A DNA stretch of 64,000 nucleotides from Mesocentrotus franciscanus (lineage: Eukaryota; Echinodermata; Echinoidea; Camarodonta; Strongylocentrotidae), in assembly GCA_037976565.1 (NCBI GenBank), contig CP137668.1, positions 425,719-489,718 of the forward strand, in the 5' to 3' direction. Position 1 is the first letter of the stretch, and every line of letters starts with the position of its first letter. The notes below the pieces were generated by a model. The model searched no databases, was not told the DNA's origin, and saw only the letters and a program-made list of their open reading frames with translations. This document shows positions 21,316 to 35,366 of the stretch, in pieces. The translations under genes and the position numbers were made by a program.

Positions 21316-24300
21316 GAGGGAAAGGGAGGGAGAGATATCAAGACATGATTGAGAAAAAGGGTTCATAGACACAAATAGAGAAGAAATGAAAGAGAATGAC
21401 AAGGCATGGAGGTGGAGAAAATGGGGAAGAGAGAAGAAAATGGAATACAAAAAAGGAATAAAGAACAAAGGAGAAAATTAAGATATGTTTTTGTTATTTT
21501 ATCTCTCAGTTTACGTTACAAGATAATAAGCAAAGTCAGTTTAGAGCACAACATGTTTCTTACAAACATGCTGTGTTTGGCAATCTTGAACTTTATATTT
21601 TCCTGACTTGTTTATAAAAGCAACACTGAGCGGACTGTAAATAAAAGGTACATGAAATATTCTTATCACCTTTATTCTCCTCAAATACAATTACTATTGA
21701 CATAGCATATCATTATTGATGAAGAGTCTGGTAAAAGTCCACCAGACAGACTAAACACTATCAAAAGAGAAGTCTGAACCAAAACACAATTGACAACAGG
21801 AGCAAGATCAGAAAAATAGAAAAGAAGGCTTGAGCAAAATCACACAACTTTTTATACTAAGAAAGTTATTCATTTTCAATGACAAAAAATTGCTATATTA
21901 CAGAGATGACTTGGCAACTTGATAATGACACTGTGATGCCATTCCCTCAACATTCCCTAATTTCTAAAAAAAATTATAAAGAAACATACCATGGGCACAA
22001 ATGCCAATAGCAGATGTAACGCACTCTAGCTTATTTAGGTGTAGATAGATAGAGTGGGTAGCTACCGCTCGAGACTAAGTTCAGACTCAATCTGGAGTGA
22101 TTACAAAAACTGGGCTAGACTGTATTATAGGATGTAATCTGCTTCATCATGTTAAGATACAAAGTGTAAAAACCACCACTGTACATCCTACACGATAAAT
22201 AGTCTGATATAGGGGTTTCTAGTGCCAACCTGCTCTCTAAACCAAAACAGAGCCAAAGGTTAGAAAGAACAGGCGGGTTTTCCTTTACTTCCTGAACCAC
22301 ATCTAACACAGGAAACACGATGAAATCTGCTTGGCAAACTCTCCCCAACTTCCTATGTTGCTTCCAAGGTACCCTTTTGGAACAAGATGACCAATTCTCT
22401 CTCGTCTTCAGCAAAGGTGCGTATAACATATTCCATTCCCTATCCTTAAATCTTTCAGTAAGCTAAACTAGAATGCTAAATCCTTCAAATTGATGTAGAA
22501 ACGAAGTAAGAATACACAAAGTACATGTATGTATCAGCAGTAGGCCTAATAGAGGGATCCAAAGAGCCATAGCCCTAGGCTCAGATCGCAGACTTTACTT
22601 ATTTGTCCCTTGTGCATCACTGATTCTTAGAGGAAGAGGGTCTGTGTGCATAGACTATTTCTTTAAGAAAAGTCATTGAAATTTGACCCAAACCATGGAC
22701 CTACTACGCCCAAACATATAGTCCGGGAGCCAGGGGGGTCAACCTAGCTGGAAGGGAAACCAATTTTCATGTCCACAGATGTAAAGATCGCATAGCTCCA
22801 TATAACAAATCGACCGTCTGGCATGTTCTAAGTGGTGGGTGTGGCCAGGGAAGCCCCTCCCCAAAAAGCGGCCCTTTGACGACAAATTAGTATTTTGTAA
22901 ATAATATTGTAAGGAAACATCGAACCACCATGAGTTTGGTGTCATATGAAAGAAAATTAAATTATCTACATTTTGATACCTATTTCAACGAAATTAAGAT
23001 TAATTTACATAGCAAATTTAAGTTAAAAACATGATTTTTGGTGATTTTTTCGAAATATTGAATTTTATCAAAAAGATTATTTTCCATATATCAAAATTGG
23101 AGAGGTGCATTTTTTCATAACTTTCCAGGAATTTGCTTATGTACAATGACAATATCCTGTGCGAGGAGAGGCTTATATATCTTTTCAATAAAAAGTTATA
23201 GCAATCCAAAGTCATTGATTTGATTTCCACAAAAACAACATTTTTGCCCACATGTGTATTAACTGTATGCATATACGTGCATTAGTGTATTAAGGACCTG
23301 TTTGGCGTGTTTACATCGAGTTTTAAAGATAACTTTTAACTAAAACCTCTAATCACCATGTATTTGGTGTCAAAAGATGGATAATTAAAATACCTTCATC
23401 CTGATATCAATTTCAATGAGTGATGTAGTGTGTGAAATATAAATTTTGAGCCAAAAAGGTGCTTTATTGTAGATATTCCTCTGATTTTGGCCAGTATCTC
23501 GGTATATTAACTGGACAAAAGTGATTAGACATTTAGTAGTGCAGAAAGTTCAAAGGATTTGGAGCGCTGAGTGCAATTGATCAGTTCTTCTGTACTCTGG
23601 GATGTTTCAGGAAATGTGGACATTGGCAGTTGCCTCCCCCAGGCGCAGATCCAGGGGGCAGGGGCCTTGCCCCCCTCCCGCCAGAGAGAGAGAGAGAGAG
23701 AGAAGGAAAAGAAGGGAAATGAAAAGAAGAGAGAAAGGGAAAGCAGAAGAGGAAGTGGAAAGAAAAGGGAAATAGGAGATCGGGGGCGAAATGACCTTGT
23801 CTCCCAGGTTGTTACCTCCCCCAGCAAAAAATAAGAGAGAGAAGGAAGGAAATGGAAAGAAAAAGGAAAAGGGAGATAAAGGGAATGAAATAAAGAGGAC
23901 GAAGAAAAGAAGGGGGTATCAGTTGCGATTCTCCCGCCAACAAGTTGTGGATCTGGGATGGGACCTAAAGGCCCTTGCCTCTCCCCCCCCGCCAAAAATA
24001 AAAAGGGGGAAAGGAAAGGAAAGAGGAGAGCTAAAGGGAACAAAAAAGAGGAAGAAGAAAAGAAAAGGATGAAAACAAGGGGAGATCAGTTGCGATTAAT
24101 TCGGACAACAATGTATGGATCGGGGACCGAAAGGCCCTTGCCCCTCTCCCCCTCCCTGCAAACTTAAAAGAGAAAGAAGGGAAAGGAAAAAAGAGGAAGA
24201 AGAAAGGTAGGGAGATCATGAGTGATTTTCCCGCCAACAAGGTGTGGGGCGACAGGTCCCCCCCTTATATGGCCGTGATTTAATACCTACCCCTGAGCTT

Positions 24301-26100
24301 ACGGGGGCTCTGCCCCCTGGAATCCACCTAGGGCCCTAAGGCAGGCCCTTTGATGCTAATCTGATCGTAATGTATAAAACCCTGAGTTTCGGGGCTCCGC
24401 CCCTGGACCCCACGCCAATTAGTGACCTGCCAGAGTCACAAATAAGGTATCAAAATATGCTCATCTGACCGTAATTAAATGCCTAAAACCCTGAGCTTAC
24501 GGGGCTCTGCCCTGGACCCAACCTAGGGCCCTAAGGCGGCCCCTGGATGCTCACCTGATGGTAATTTAATGCCCCAACCCTAAACTTCCGGGGCTCCGCC
24601 CCTGGACCAAACGCCAATTATTTTCTGCCAGTGTCACAAATAAAGTATAAAAATGCCATCTGACCGTAATTAAATGCCCATACGCCCGAGCTTCCTGGGG
24701 CTCCGCCCTTGACCCCCGCCGGTGCTTTGCCCCTAGACCCAACGCCCATTTACGCTACGCTCTTCATGATCGTAAATACTTTAGCCTCTCCCCCACCCAC
24801 TTTGAGAAACGTTCAGCGGGGCCTGCATGTAAGAGTGGTGGTGATGCGGATTTTTTTCTTCTGCCCCACCCAAACGATTTTGCTCATTACGCCACTGCTT
24901 TAGTGGTCACCATTACGTACCAATATTTGGCTCGCACAATTTCAAATTTGGGCCCTCCCTAAGAAATCTTGGATCCGCGCCTCCCCCCCTTCTAAGGATC
25001 TCACGATTTGATGATTGGAAAATGTCATTAGGTACCAGCTTATAATTTTGGTAACACATCACCGTCTACATTAAAGTTCTATCATGCCCGTTGCATAAAT
25101 CATATGGTCCTTTTGAACATAGAATAACATTTTTTAATTAAAATAAAATAAAATGCAAACTTGTCGTAGATTGTTTCCTTTGAAACAGCGTTCGAGTTAC
25201 AGTTCCACCAGGGACACTGTCATAGACAATCTTTGATTACTTCTATTTATTGAATTTTAATTGGGATGTGGGCAAAAGAAAAGAAGAAATGGAAATCTGC
25301 ATGTAATACTTTGCAATTTCAAGCTAGTAAATGTGCTACAACTGATCATTTCAAGCGTATTAAGCGTATTATTATTTTTGACTCTAGCAGGTCACTAATA
25401 GGCGTGGGGTCCAGGGCGGAGCCCAAGCTCGGGGATTTAAGCATTAAATTGCGGTCAGATGAGCATTCAGAGACCCGCCTTAGGGCCCTAGGTGGGGTCC
25501 AGGGTGCAGAGCCCCCGGAAGCTCAGTGGTTTTAGGCATTTGATTACGATCAGATATAGCATCCAGAGACCCGCCTTAGGGCCCTAGGTGGGGTCCAGGG
25601 TGCAGAGCCCCCGGAAGCTCAGGGTTTTAGGCATTTGATTACGATCAGATTAGCATCCAAGGGCCTGCCTTAGGGCCCTAGGTGGATTCAGGGGCAGAGC
25701 CCCGTAAGCTCAGGGTAGGTATTAAAATTGTTTTCATCCTTTTCTTTTCTTCTTCCTCGTTTTGTTCCTTTTAGCTCTCCTCTTTGCCTTTCCCTTCACC
25801 CTTCTTTTTGGCAGGGGAGGAAAGGCAAGGGCCTTTAGGTTCCCATCCCGATCCACAACTTGTTGGCGGGAGAATCGCAACTTATACCCCTTCTTTTCTT
25901 CGTCCTCTTTATTTCATTCCCTTTATCTCCTTTTTCTTTTTTCTTTCCCTTTCCTTCCTTCTCTCTTTTTTGTTGTTGCTGGGGGAGGCAAAACCTGGGA
26001 GGCAAGGCCATTTCGCCCCCGATCTCCTATTTCCCCCTTTTCTTTCCCACTTCCTCTTCTTTCTTTCCCTTTCTCTCTTCTTTTTCATTTCCCTTCTTTT

Positions 26101-26140
<40 letters not shown>

Positions 26141-29100
26141 GGCGGGGGGGGCAAGGCCCCTGTCCCCCATCCCAGAGTACAGAAGAACTTATCAATTGCA
26201 CTCAGCGCTCCAAATCCTTTGAATTTTCTGCACTACTAAATGTCTAATCACTTTTGTCCAGTTAATATACCGAGATACTGGCCAAAATCAGAGGAATATC
26301 TACAATAAAGCACCTTTTGGCTCAAAATTTATATTTCACACACTACATCACTCATTGAAATTGATATCAGGATGAAGGTATTTTAATTATCCATCTTTTG
26401 ACACCAAATACATGGTGATAAGAGGTTTTAGTTAAAAGTTATCTTTAAAACTCGATGTAAACACACCAAATGGGTCCTTAATACACTAATGCACGTATAT
26501 GCATACAGTTAATACACATGTGGGCAAAAATGTTGTTTTTGTGGAAATCAAATCAATGACTTTGGATTGCTATAACTTTTTATTGAAAAGATATATAAGC
26601 CTCTCCCTCGCACAGGATATTGTCATTGTACATAAGCAAATTCCTGGAAAGTTATGAAAAATGCACCTCTCAATTTTGATATATGGAAAATAATCTTTTT
26701 GATAAAATTCAATATTTCGAAAAAATCACCAAAAATCATGTTTTTAACTTAAATTTGCTATGTAAATTAATCTTAATTTCGTTGAAATAGGTATCAAAAT
26801 GTAGATAATTTAATTTTCTTTCATATGACACCAAACTCATGGTGGTTCGATGTTTCCTTACAATATTATTTACAAAATACTAATTTGTCGTCAAAGGGCC
26901 GCTTTGGGGGAGGGGGCTCCCCCTGGCCACACCCACCACTTAGAACATGCCAGACGGTCGATTTGTTATGTGGAGCTATGCGATCTTTACATCTGTGGAC
27001 ATGAAAATTGGTTTCCCTTCCAGCTAGGTTGACCCCCCTGGCTCCCGTACTAATACTAGAGGACAATATTATAGTACAAGGCCAATGTCATAACTAGTCT
27101 CCAGTCCATAGAGTTCAGACCCTTTACTGCAACTGACAATTGTGTGTGGTGTTTTTACAATTATCTCTGACCTCTCTTTCACAACTAGGTTTTAAATCTA
27201 TAGTTTTGTTTATCTCTGCCAATTCAAAGAATCTATTATACTTGAAAGAGATTTAGAGATTCAAAATGTGATAAATTTATAGTGTTGTGGACCCAAGGTC
27301 GATGGGGAGATTAGCCAAAAAGTGATAGGACGTGAGACAATATCAAGATGACAAAATATAGTTACCATAGCGATTGCTTGGTTGGGCAAAGAGCCAACCA
27401 ACGGTAGGTTAGTTGAATCAGAGATGACGCTTGAAGAAACAATGTCGCTGGATGTGGAGAGATGTCGCCCTCTCTTGGAGATGATAGGAGAGGGAGAAGA
27501 GACTTCCATGGGTTTTGGGGGGATGTTTTGTGGATGAGAGTGGGGTAGAAGACTCTGATCCATGATGAATCCAGTAGATGGAGGTGGCGAGGAAGTAAAC
27601 ATGTTAGCCAACGTATCTGAGACAGATTCTACCGTTGTATCAATCTCAGTGTAGTAGAACTCTTCCTCATGATCACTGTACTCCTCTCCTTCTTTTTTCC
27701 TGAAAAGACACCAAGAGAAAAAGGATTGTTTAAACATTCTAAGATATCCTTTCTTATCTGCTTCATACCTTAAGTTTCAACAGGCAGCAAAAGATACAAA
27801 GCAAATTACAAGCATGCACTCTATGTAGGAAATGCTATCACTCACAACACAATAATGACTTGGTCAGATTTCAGATAGTCAAATGAAAACACTGAGATAA
27901 AATGATCTACTCTGAATGTTATGAGTTCCTCCTGTACATGAGTTATCAGGTGCAGCAGGCTTTCTAATATAGCACACTATCAAACAAATATTTGCCTAAC
28001 TTAATCTTTGGATCTGGGTATCACAAACATTGGGCACCAGTGATAAAACACACCGACTATACTTGAAATACATAACGTGTTTCTGGATGAGATCATAACT
28101 ATTTCTCACCTTCACATTTTTCTTCAAGGACCTGAGGTGCTATAATGCATCACTTAATCTGAGCTCAAGAGAGCACTGTGATTACATCATCAAATGATAT
28201 CATTAGAATACTAGTAATGATGATTCTTCTTCCCTCCTGATGTCCAATGAGGCTGATTGTTTCAGGTGTAAACAGTGGGTGGTTAATAAGACCAGGAATG
28301 AGCTTATAACATAATTTAAATTCTTGATTCATCATTGGCAAAATAAATGAGAAATGTGCATAACTATCTCTGTATTAAAATAAAATAACATTAAAGTACA
28401 TGCATATATAATGAGAAAGGGGTAGAGAGAGAGAGAGAGAGAAAGACAGACAGACAGAGACAGAGAGACAGAGAGCATTTGGAAGAACGCCAAATGATCA
28501 ATTACTACCATCATATTTATGATATGACTACCACAAGTAAAATATAAGCAGTAAACTGAGCGTCCCATCTAAGGGCCTCAATTCCATCAACAACCATCAT
28601 AATTAAAAAATCTCACATTAAAAACAAACTTTGACCTTTGATATAGTGTAGTATATTAACATATCTATGAAGGAAGGAGAGACATGTGGGACAAGTGGCC
28701 CAAAAAAAAAAAATGGTGAAAGAGAGAAAGAGAGAAAGAGTGAACAGCAAGATACAATTTGAAGGAAGATGATAAAGACCCCCTCATTCTCTTTCATTTC
28801 ATCTACATAATATTTTGAGTGCTCCGACCCTTAGAAGTTGGACCCATGCTATGCCACTATCCATTTACATACATAGCAACTACATTCTGCACTCTAACAA
28901 GCAAAGATGATGATGCAATGCATTGAGAAGACAAATTGAAAGGCAGAAAATAAGCTGATGAAGTATTCATAAAGGGCCAAGGATAAAGTGATTTGGATCT
29001 TGCTCTATAAGCATGATTATCAATTATTGATCAAGATCTGAGTGTGAATAGTCAATTGGGACATGCAGAGAGCGAGAGATGGAATAACAAAAGGTACTGG

Positions 29101-32100
29101 TTGAGAGATGATTTGATTGAGAAAGAGACGTTTTGACAGAAGGCCTTAAGGAGACAATACATGATCGAGAATATGATGAGAGGTAGAGACACATATAAAG
29201 ACAGATATAGACTTATTGAACAAATGAGAAAGAAAGAGACAAAGACAGACAGAAAGACAGGGAAACAAAAGACAAAAATAGAATGAGATAATGAGAGTAA
29301 GAGAAAGATAAAGAGAGGTGAGAGATGAAGAGAGGGAGAAAGAGAGAGAGAGAGAGAGAGGGGAGGGGATAGGAAGATGGAGAAGACAACATTGTAACAG
29401 CTTGGTCATGTAAAAAGGCATTGGATCATTTTTAATATTTTCCTTTCTATAAAGCCAATAGAACTCCACATGACTAATGGTGACACAAAAACATGTCTAA
29501 CTACATGACCATAAGCATGGAACATAGAGCGGTTGTGGTGTAAAACCTTACCATATGGTATGTTTCCTCACATGACTAGCAGCATGTTGAACCAATTGCT
29601 AGATTGAACCGCACCAAGGTTCAATGTCCTACATGATGTATACCCGGTACAAGCCCTACGGTGCTATGGTGGACATTATCATTTTGAATTTAGTCTAATC
29701 ATCTAGACCTGCCCTGGTCAATTAAGCTATGGTGTTGTTTGAGAAGAACCACAAAACCCCAAACCATAAATCTTCATATCAAGCATAGAAAGAATATCAA
29801 TTTTATTAGCTGGACGTTCCTTTTTTATGATTAAAATGGAGAAAAGAAGATAAATGTGTAAGAGGTAATATTCATCTCATGCCTTTGGGTCAAGCATATT
29901 GATAAATTCCTACCTCAATCCATAATGGCATAGAGCAGGGTCTGAATTGATGAGCATTTCATGCTGAAACCTATACTTTGTGTGCCTGCAACACGGACCT
30001 GGGAACATTGATTCTATTCTACCGGTACTTAGTTTCCGCCAACTAACCTTTTCCCTTGTTGCGTTTTTATGCAATTTCAATGTGACAACCTCTTAAAATA
30101 GTATCACAAATGTCAGGTGAACCAACAAGTAATGAAGATATTAGTAGTAGAGTCAGGGAAAATTCAAATTTAAAGCATGAATCAATTCAACCATGAATTT
30201 TCCTTGATTCAAAAGATATTGATCCACGGGGGAACGTTATGAAAGGGGCCTGGTATTGCAGACTAGAGAGAAGTTCATTGACATCAAACAGTGATACAAA
30301 GATGAGCACATGATAGATAGGAATGGACAGGCCTTATAAACAAAAAGAGAAAATGAGGGATATTGAGAGGGAAGTGGAATGAAAGGGACAGAGAATGATT
30401 GGATGAAAGGAAGGATAAAAAGAAGAAAGAGAAAAAGAAGGAGAGGTAGGAAGGAATGAAGGGAGGAAGAAAAAAAGAGAAAGAAAGAAAGAAAGAAAAA
30501 GAGAAAGAGAGTGAATGAGATGAGATGGAGAGATGCAAAGACATGGGAAAGAAAATGAAATTGAGATGGAAGGAAGATGGATGAAAAGGAAAAAGGAGGA
30601 AGTGATATGCTGATGTGAAAAAATTAGGGAAGATCAATATAGAAATAGAAAGGAAGAGACAGGAGAGAAAGAAGAAAATGGTGGAGAGATAGAGAGGGGA
30701 GAGAGAGGGGGGGGAGAGAGGGGAGAGATAGGGAAGAGAGAGAGAGGGAGGGAGAGAGAGGGAGAGAGAGGGGAGAGATAGGGGAAGAGAGAGAGGGGAG
30801 AGATAGGGGAAGAGAGAGAGGGGGAGGGAGAGAGAGGGGAGAGATAGGGGAAGGGAGAGAGGGGAGGGAGAGAGGGGAGAGATAGAGATAGTTTTGAAGA
30901 TGAACTAGTCAATGGAATGAAGATGTGAATGCCAAGGACAAAGCTAACAAGAAAGTAGTATATTGTATGCATGACGAAGACAAAGAGAGACGGGGTAATA
31001 TCACTCTGCCTATCCTGGACGATCAGTATGCTGCAACCACCCATTTCCATAAATTAATCTAAACCCCCTCGCTAGTGCATAGCGATCTTGTACGTGCATG
31101 AAATATCTGCATTCATAAGTAATTAGGCTGATAAGCCCCTCATCTAATCACAGGCAACAAACAAAGAGCAGGCATGCAAGGCAAAGCAATTTCGTAGATA
31201 ACGCGCACAAGGTAAAATGCTATGAAAGTATTGTGAACTCCCGCAAACCTAATTCACTCTTAATTCACACACAATGCTAACAGCCATACGCAGGAACTCC
31301 CACAAAATGAAGGAGAATTGCCCTAAGCGCTCAACCTGCAATTAGTAAGATGTTTCTGTATGGTAGATGTTATGATGTAAATGATTGCTATGACTACTCC
31401 AAATTAAATCACATGTGGATAACAGTTTGTGGCTGAGAGATAATTGAATCACCGGCAACCGGCTTTCCCTGGCACTGATTCAGAAGCTCATCTTTCCATG
31501 GGCATGACACGGTGTTTACATTATGAGTTCTTTATAATCTCAATAAATAGAAACCAATCCTTCTTTTTATCCTAACTCTTTTGTATCATATTTCTTTTCA
31601 TGCCATATTCATCGGGAATAAAGAGCGACAGAGAGGGGGAAAAAAGCAGTGGTCTAAAAATAAATGTTCTGAACAGTAGTTGGCATGGTGGTGCAAGTCC
31701 AAAACATCAACATGCATAAATATAGCATTAGAACAGATGAAAGAAAAGAAAAGATGGCTATATTTACAAACATTTTCCATGCAGAGATATTCAAAGGAGA
31801 ATTTCTTCTATATGAGTGTTTTCAATACGTGTAGATCATAATGACACGCTTTTCCTTCAACACATCTCACATAGGATGTAGACTAGAACAGTGGAACAAG
31901 ACCAGAGGAACAAGACCAGAGGACCACAGCAGACTAGAATAGGATAGCGGGATGATGGTAGCATGGCAATAAGAATGAACAAGAGATGCTATTAGGAGTG
32001 AGGACGGTGCACATATTATCATATGAGGTCAAGGGTCAACTGTATTACCTGAGATGGATTGTTCTGATATGTCTCTCGATGCCTTGAACTGTAGAGAGGG

Positions 32101-34998
32101 TCTTTCCACATCCCTGCCATGTACATTTGTATGATGTCTTCATTGATGGCTAAAGGAAACAAAGAAACACATTTAGAGTTTTTTTTATAGTGTTATTCCT
32201 TTTCACAATGAGCCTAATTGATTGACTTTGTAAGAAAAGTACAAAAGACATAAAATAAATATTTGCCAACATCACACACATCAAATTTTATTCCATCAGA
32301 AATTGATCTTTTTTCTTCTTCTAACAATACAAATTTAGGTGCAATACTTGCAATGAATCCAGTAATCAATATCACTGTTGGTTGAAGTTGAGGGTTTAAG
32401 ACTTGATAAACTTGAAACAGTTATAAACTACCAAGAGGCAAAAAAACAATTAACACCGGCCTTTTTAGCTCTAAGCAGTAATAACTCCTTGCTCTAAGCA
32501 AGCCGGGCTCCGGGCAAGCCGGGCTCCAGGCAAGCCGGGCTCCAGGCAAGCCGGGCTCCGAGCAAGCCGGGCTCCGAGCAAGCCGGGCTCCAGGCAAGCC
32601 GGGCTCCAGGCAAGCCGGGCTCCAGGCAAGCCGGGCTCCAGGCAAGCCGGGCTCCAGGCAAGCCGGGCTCCAGGCAAGCCGGGCTCCAGGCAAGCCGGGC
32701 TCCAGGCAAGCCGGGCTCCAGGCAAGCCGGGCTCCAGGCAAGCCGGGCTCCAGGCAAGCCGGGCTCCAGGCAAGCCGGGCTCCAGGCAAGCCGGGCTCCA
32801 GGCAAGCCGGGCTCCAGGCAAGCCGGGCTCCAGGCAAGCCGGGCTCCAGGCAAGCCGGGCTCCACGCAAGCCGGGTTCTAAGCAAGCCGGGTTCCAAGCA
32901 AGCCGGGTTCCAAGCAAGCCGGGTTCCAAGCAAGCCGGGCTCCACGCAAGCCGGGCTCTAAGCAAGCTGGGCATCATGCCAATTTATGTGTTCCATGACA
33001 GCTATCCTAATTGTCTCATTTCTACTTGATATTATATGAACCTAAACAAGATGTATTAACAGAGTGGTTTATGATCACACAATTAATACAGGATAACATG
33101 TATACAATGGCCACATGCCAACAATTTTTGGGTACCAGTCTATTTCACCTTGCCTTCCTAACATTATATTTAGATGATATTTAGTCTCACAAATCAGACC
33201 AAATTACACAGCAATTACCAGGGCATACACAATGCAACCAATAACTGTTTGGAAATGAGGCACAGTACATTATACCTTGCAAAATATATCTTAGTGAGTA
33301 ATGATGAGTTGTGTTAAAAGAAAGAAAAAAACTCATTTGAGTCTGGCCCATTTTTTTCCTATGAAGAAATATATTCCATTTCCAAGCTAATAAACATTTT
33401 CAATTAGATATCATTTGTATGGCAGATATCCATCACATTAAAGTCATGTGGTATCAACGCAACCTGAATTGTAAATATTATTTTAAAAATGTGTCCCACT
33501 GGTTGAATTGCACATACTGTGTATATCACTTTAAGAATGCTATAAAATGCATCAGTCTAGCTATTTGAAAGTTTCAAAGAAAAATATGAAGATTTAGTGT
33601 AGAAAAAAGACAAATCCTCCAATTTATCATCAGCAGATGAGATAGAAACTCCACAGAGAACTTGTCACTAAACTAGTTAATAGTTAACCAATATTACATA
33701 CCTGTGTGTGAGAGAGAGAGAGAGAGAAAGAGAGAAGAGAAGACAAGGGCTCAGTCTAAAAACCTTGCAATAGAGGGGTATGCACCAATCCCCCCCCCAC
33801 CTTCCTAATTATTTCCCTCCCTCCCTATGTGGATCCTCCTAGCAAACAGACCTTTACACCTTTACTTATGATCACATAAATCTGGACAAACAGCTTGCCA
33901 CGTCTTCTTGTAAAAATATCATAGATCTTGAGAAAGGATCAATTTTCCATTTTCCCCACTTGCAGAGTTTTGCTTCCTATTTTTAGCAGGCACGTTCTGC
34001 TTATGTGTCAAGACCCCATGTCATCCAACTGCGCACCTCAATGTATCTCCTTACTGGGCTATTCCATCAACCCTTCTTACCCCTTTTGAAACAAAACTCA
34101 GGTATTCTAGAGCTCCTTCACTCATGCCATTAACCATTTGAGATCCAAAGAAATATGAGAATAATTTTTTTAATAAATCTTACGCGATATGTGACATTAT
34201 TCTTTGTAAAAGGAAATACCTTTAGTTTTGATGGTATCCATGATTGACTACTTATAACACTGTAAAGAGACCTTGGTATTTCCTGTTTTCACGTTGAGAA
34301 CTTATAGGCCTATATACCATGATCATGGCTGTAAAGAATATAAGTCACATCCTATTTCAGTGAAGATAAAATGTAATCTTGTGATTATCTGCTGGTATAC
34401 AACATTTTATTACCAAGCATGCCACAAAAAATTAATTATCAGTAACTCTATAATTATAACAGTCATATAATTCATTGTATCAAACTTGGGATTTTATTAC
34501 TTTGTTTGTGCTCCTGAGAGAGAGAGATCAATACATCAATCATTCATACAAAACAAAATTGTTTCAACTGCTAAATTATTATTGCCTTCAGTCAAGCATC
34601 TCAATAATGTAACTATATCCCACAATGTGGGTATTACTTTATTTATCTCACATATTATCTTTCACTTTCACCTGTGAGTTTTTATTATTCAAATTATTAG
34701 AAAAATATCAGATGGGGACCCATTAGATAGACAAATGATTTGAAAACCAGGATTAAATATTGAGTGAGACAAGAAATCCAGATAACCCTTTAAAATAGTT
34801 TTGCTGAGACAGAATTTTCAGCAACATCTGTTTAAAAAAGAATGTTTAAATCAATTACTATCTGACTAATAGTGATATTCTGTTTCCAATTCAATGTACA
34901 AAGACAATAGAGTGTCCCTGGATTAGAAGTAGGTCGGTTGCTTGAACTCTCTATCAGGCATAGAGCATGAAAGAAGAGAGCAAGAGAGAGACATGCAC

Positions 34999-35063
<65 letters not shown>

Positions 35064-35315
35064 AAGGAAACATATGTTTCAAAGGCCCTAGTACAGGTTT
35101 CAGGATAGATTATTGGTGTATCATAATTATGATGTATCATATGATAAGCCATGTGATATCAAACCATCGAAGAACAATGATAAGACTACTAGCAAAATAA
35201 GGGGGTTACTGTTGATAACTCTTTGCTTGAGAAACTTCCTAATGCAAGGATCATAGTATCGAACTTCCCCTCTTAGTAATATTTTCTTTTAAATTATAAA
35301 ATAACATATTTTGAT

Positions 35316-35366
<51 letters not shown>

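Larger units (their letters stand above)
21205..27365 (-). other. Intron 6
   Basis: 6161 nt, GTAACT...CTACAG. Dominated by a 4.3-kb inverted repeat (22719-27052). The acceptor is preceded by a CT-rich microsatellite on the gene strand at 21207-21345. Between these, 21350-22718 is AT-rich and shows no recognised element. Confidence 0.8.
27700..32048 (-). other. Intron 5
   Basis: 4349 nt, GTAATA...TTTCAG. Contains GA-rich microsatellites at 28424-28475 and 29335-29365 and a purine-rich tract at about 30350-30890. The purine runs create long Leu/Ser or Arg/Glu frames that are not genes. The rest is AT-rich with no recognised feature. Confidence 0.8.

Noticed and set aside
22739..22945. Apparent conserved peptide [14 protein letters not shown] also found at 26850-27032
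   Set aside because: The match comes from the inverted DNA arms, not independent protein conservation; no known family, no start or splice support.
23525..24043. 172-residue minus frame, and mirror frames at 25762-26247
   Set aside because: Both are translations of polypyrimidine repeats in the two arms of the same inverted repeat.
32421..32977. Three overlapping minus frames of up to 174 residues with [16 protein letters not shown] repeats
   Set aside because: A 16-bp repeat gives the same 16-residue period in all frames; there is no codon bias or family.
32499..32978. CRISPR-like array
   Set aside because: The units are contiguous without spacers and the context is a eukaryotic intron; it is a minisatellite.
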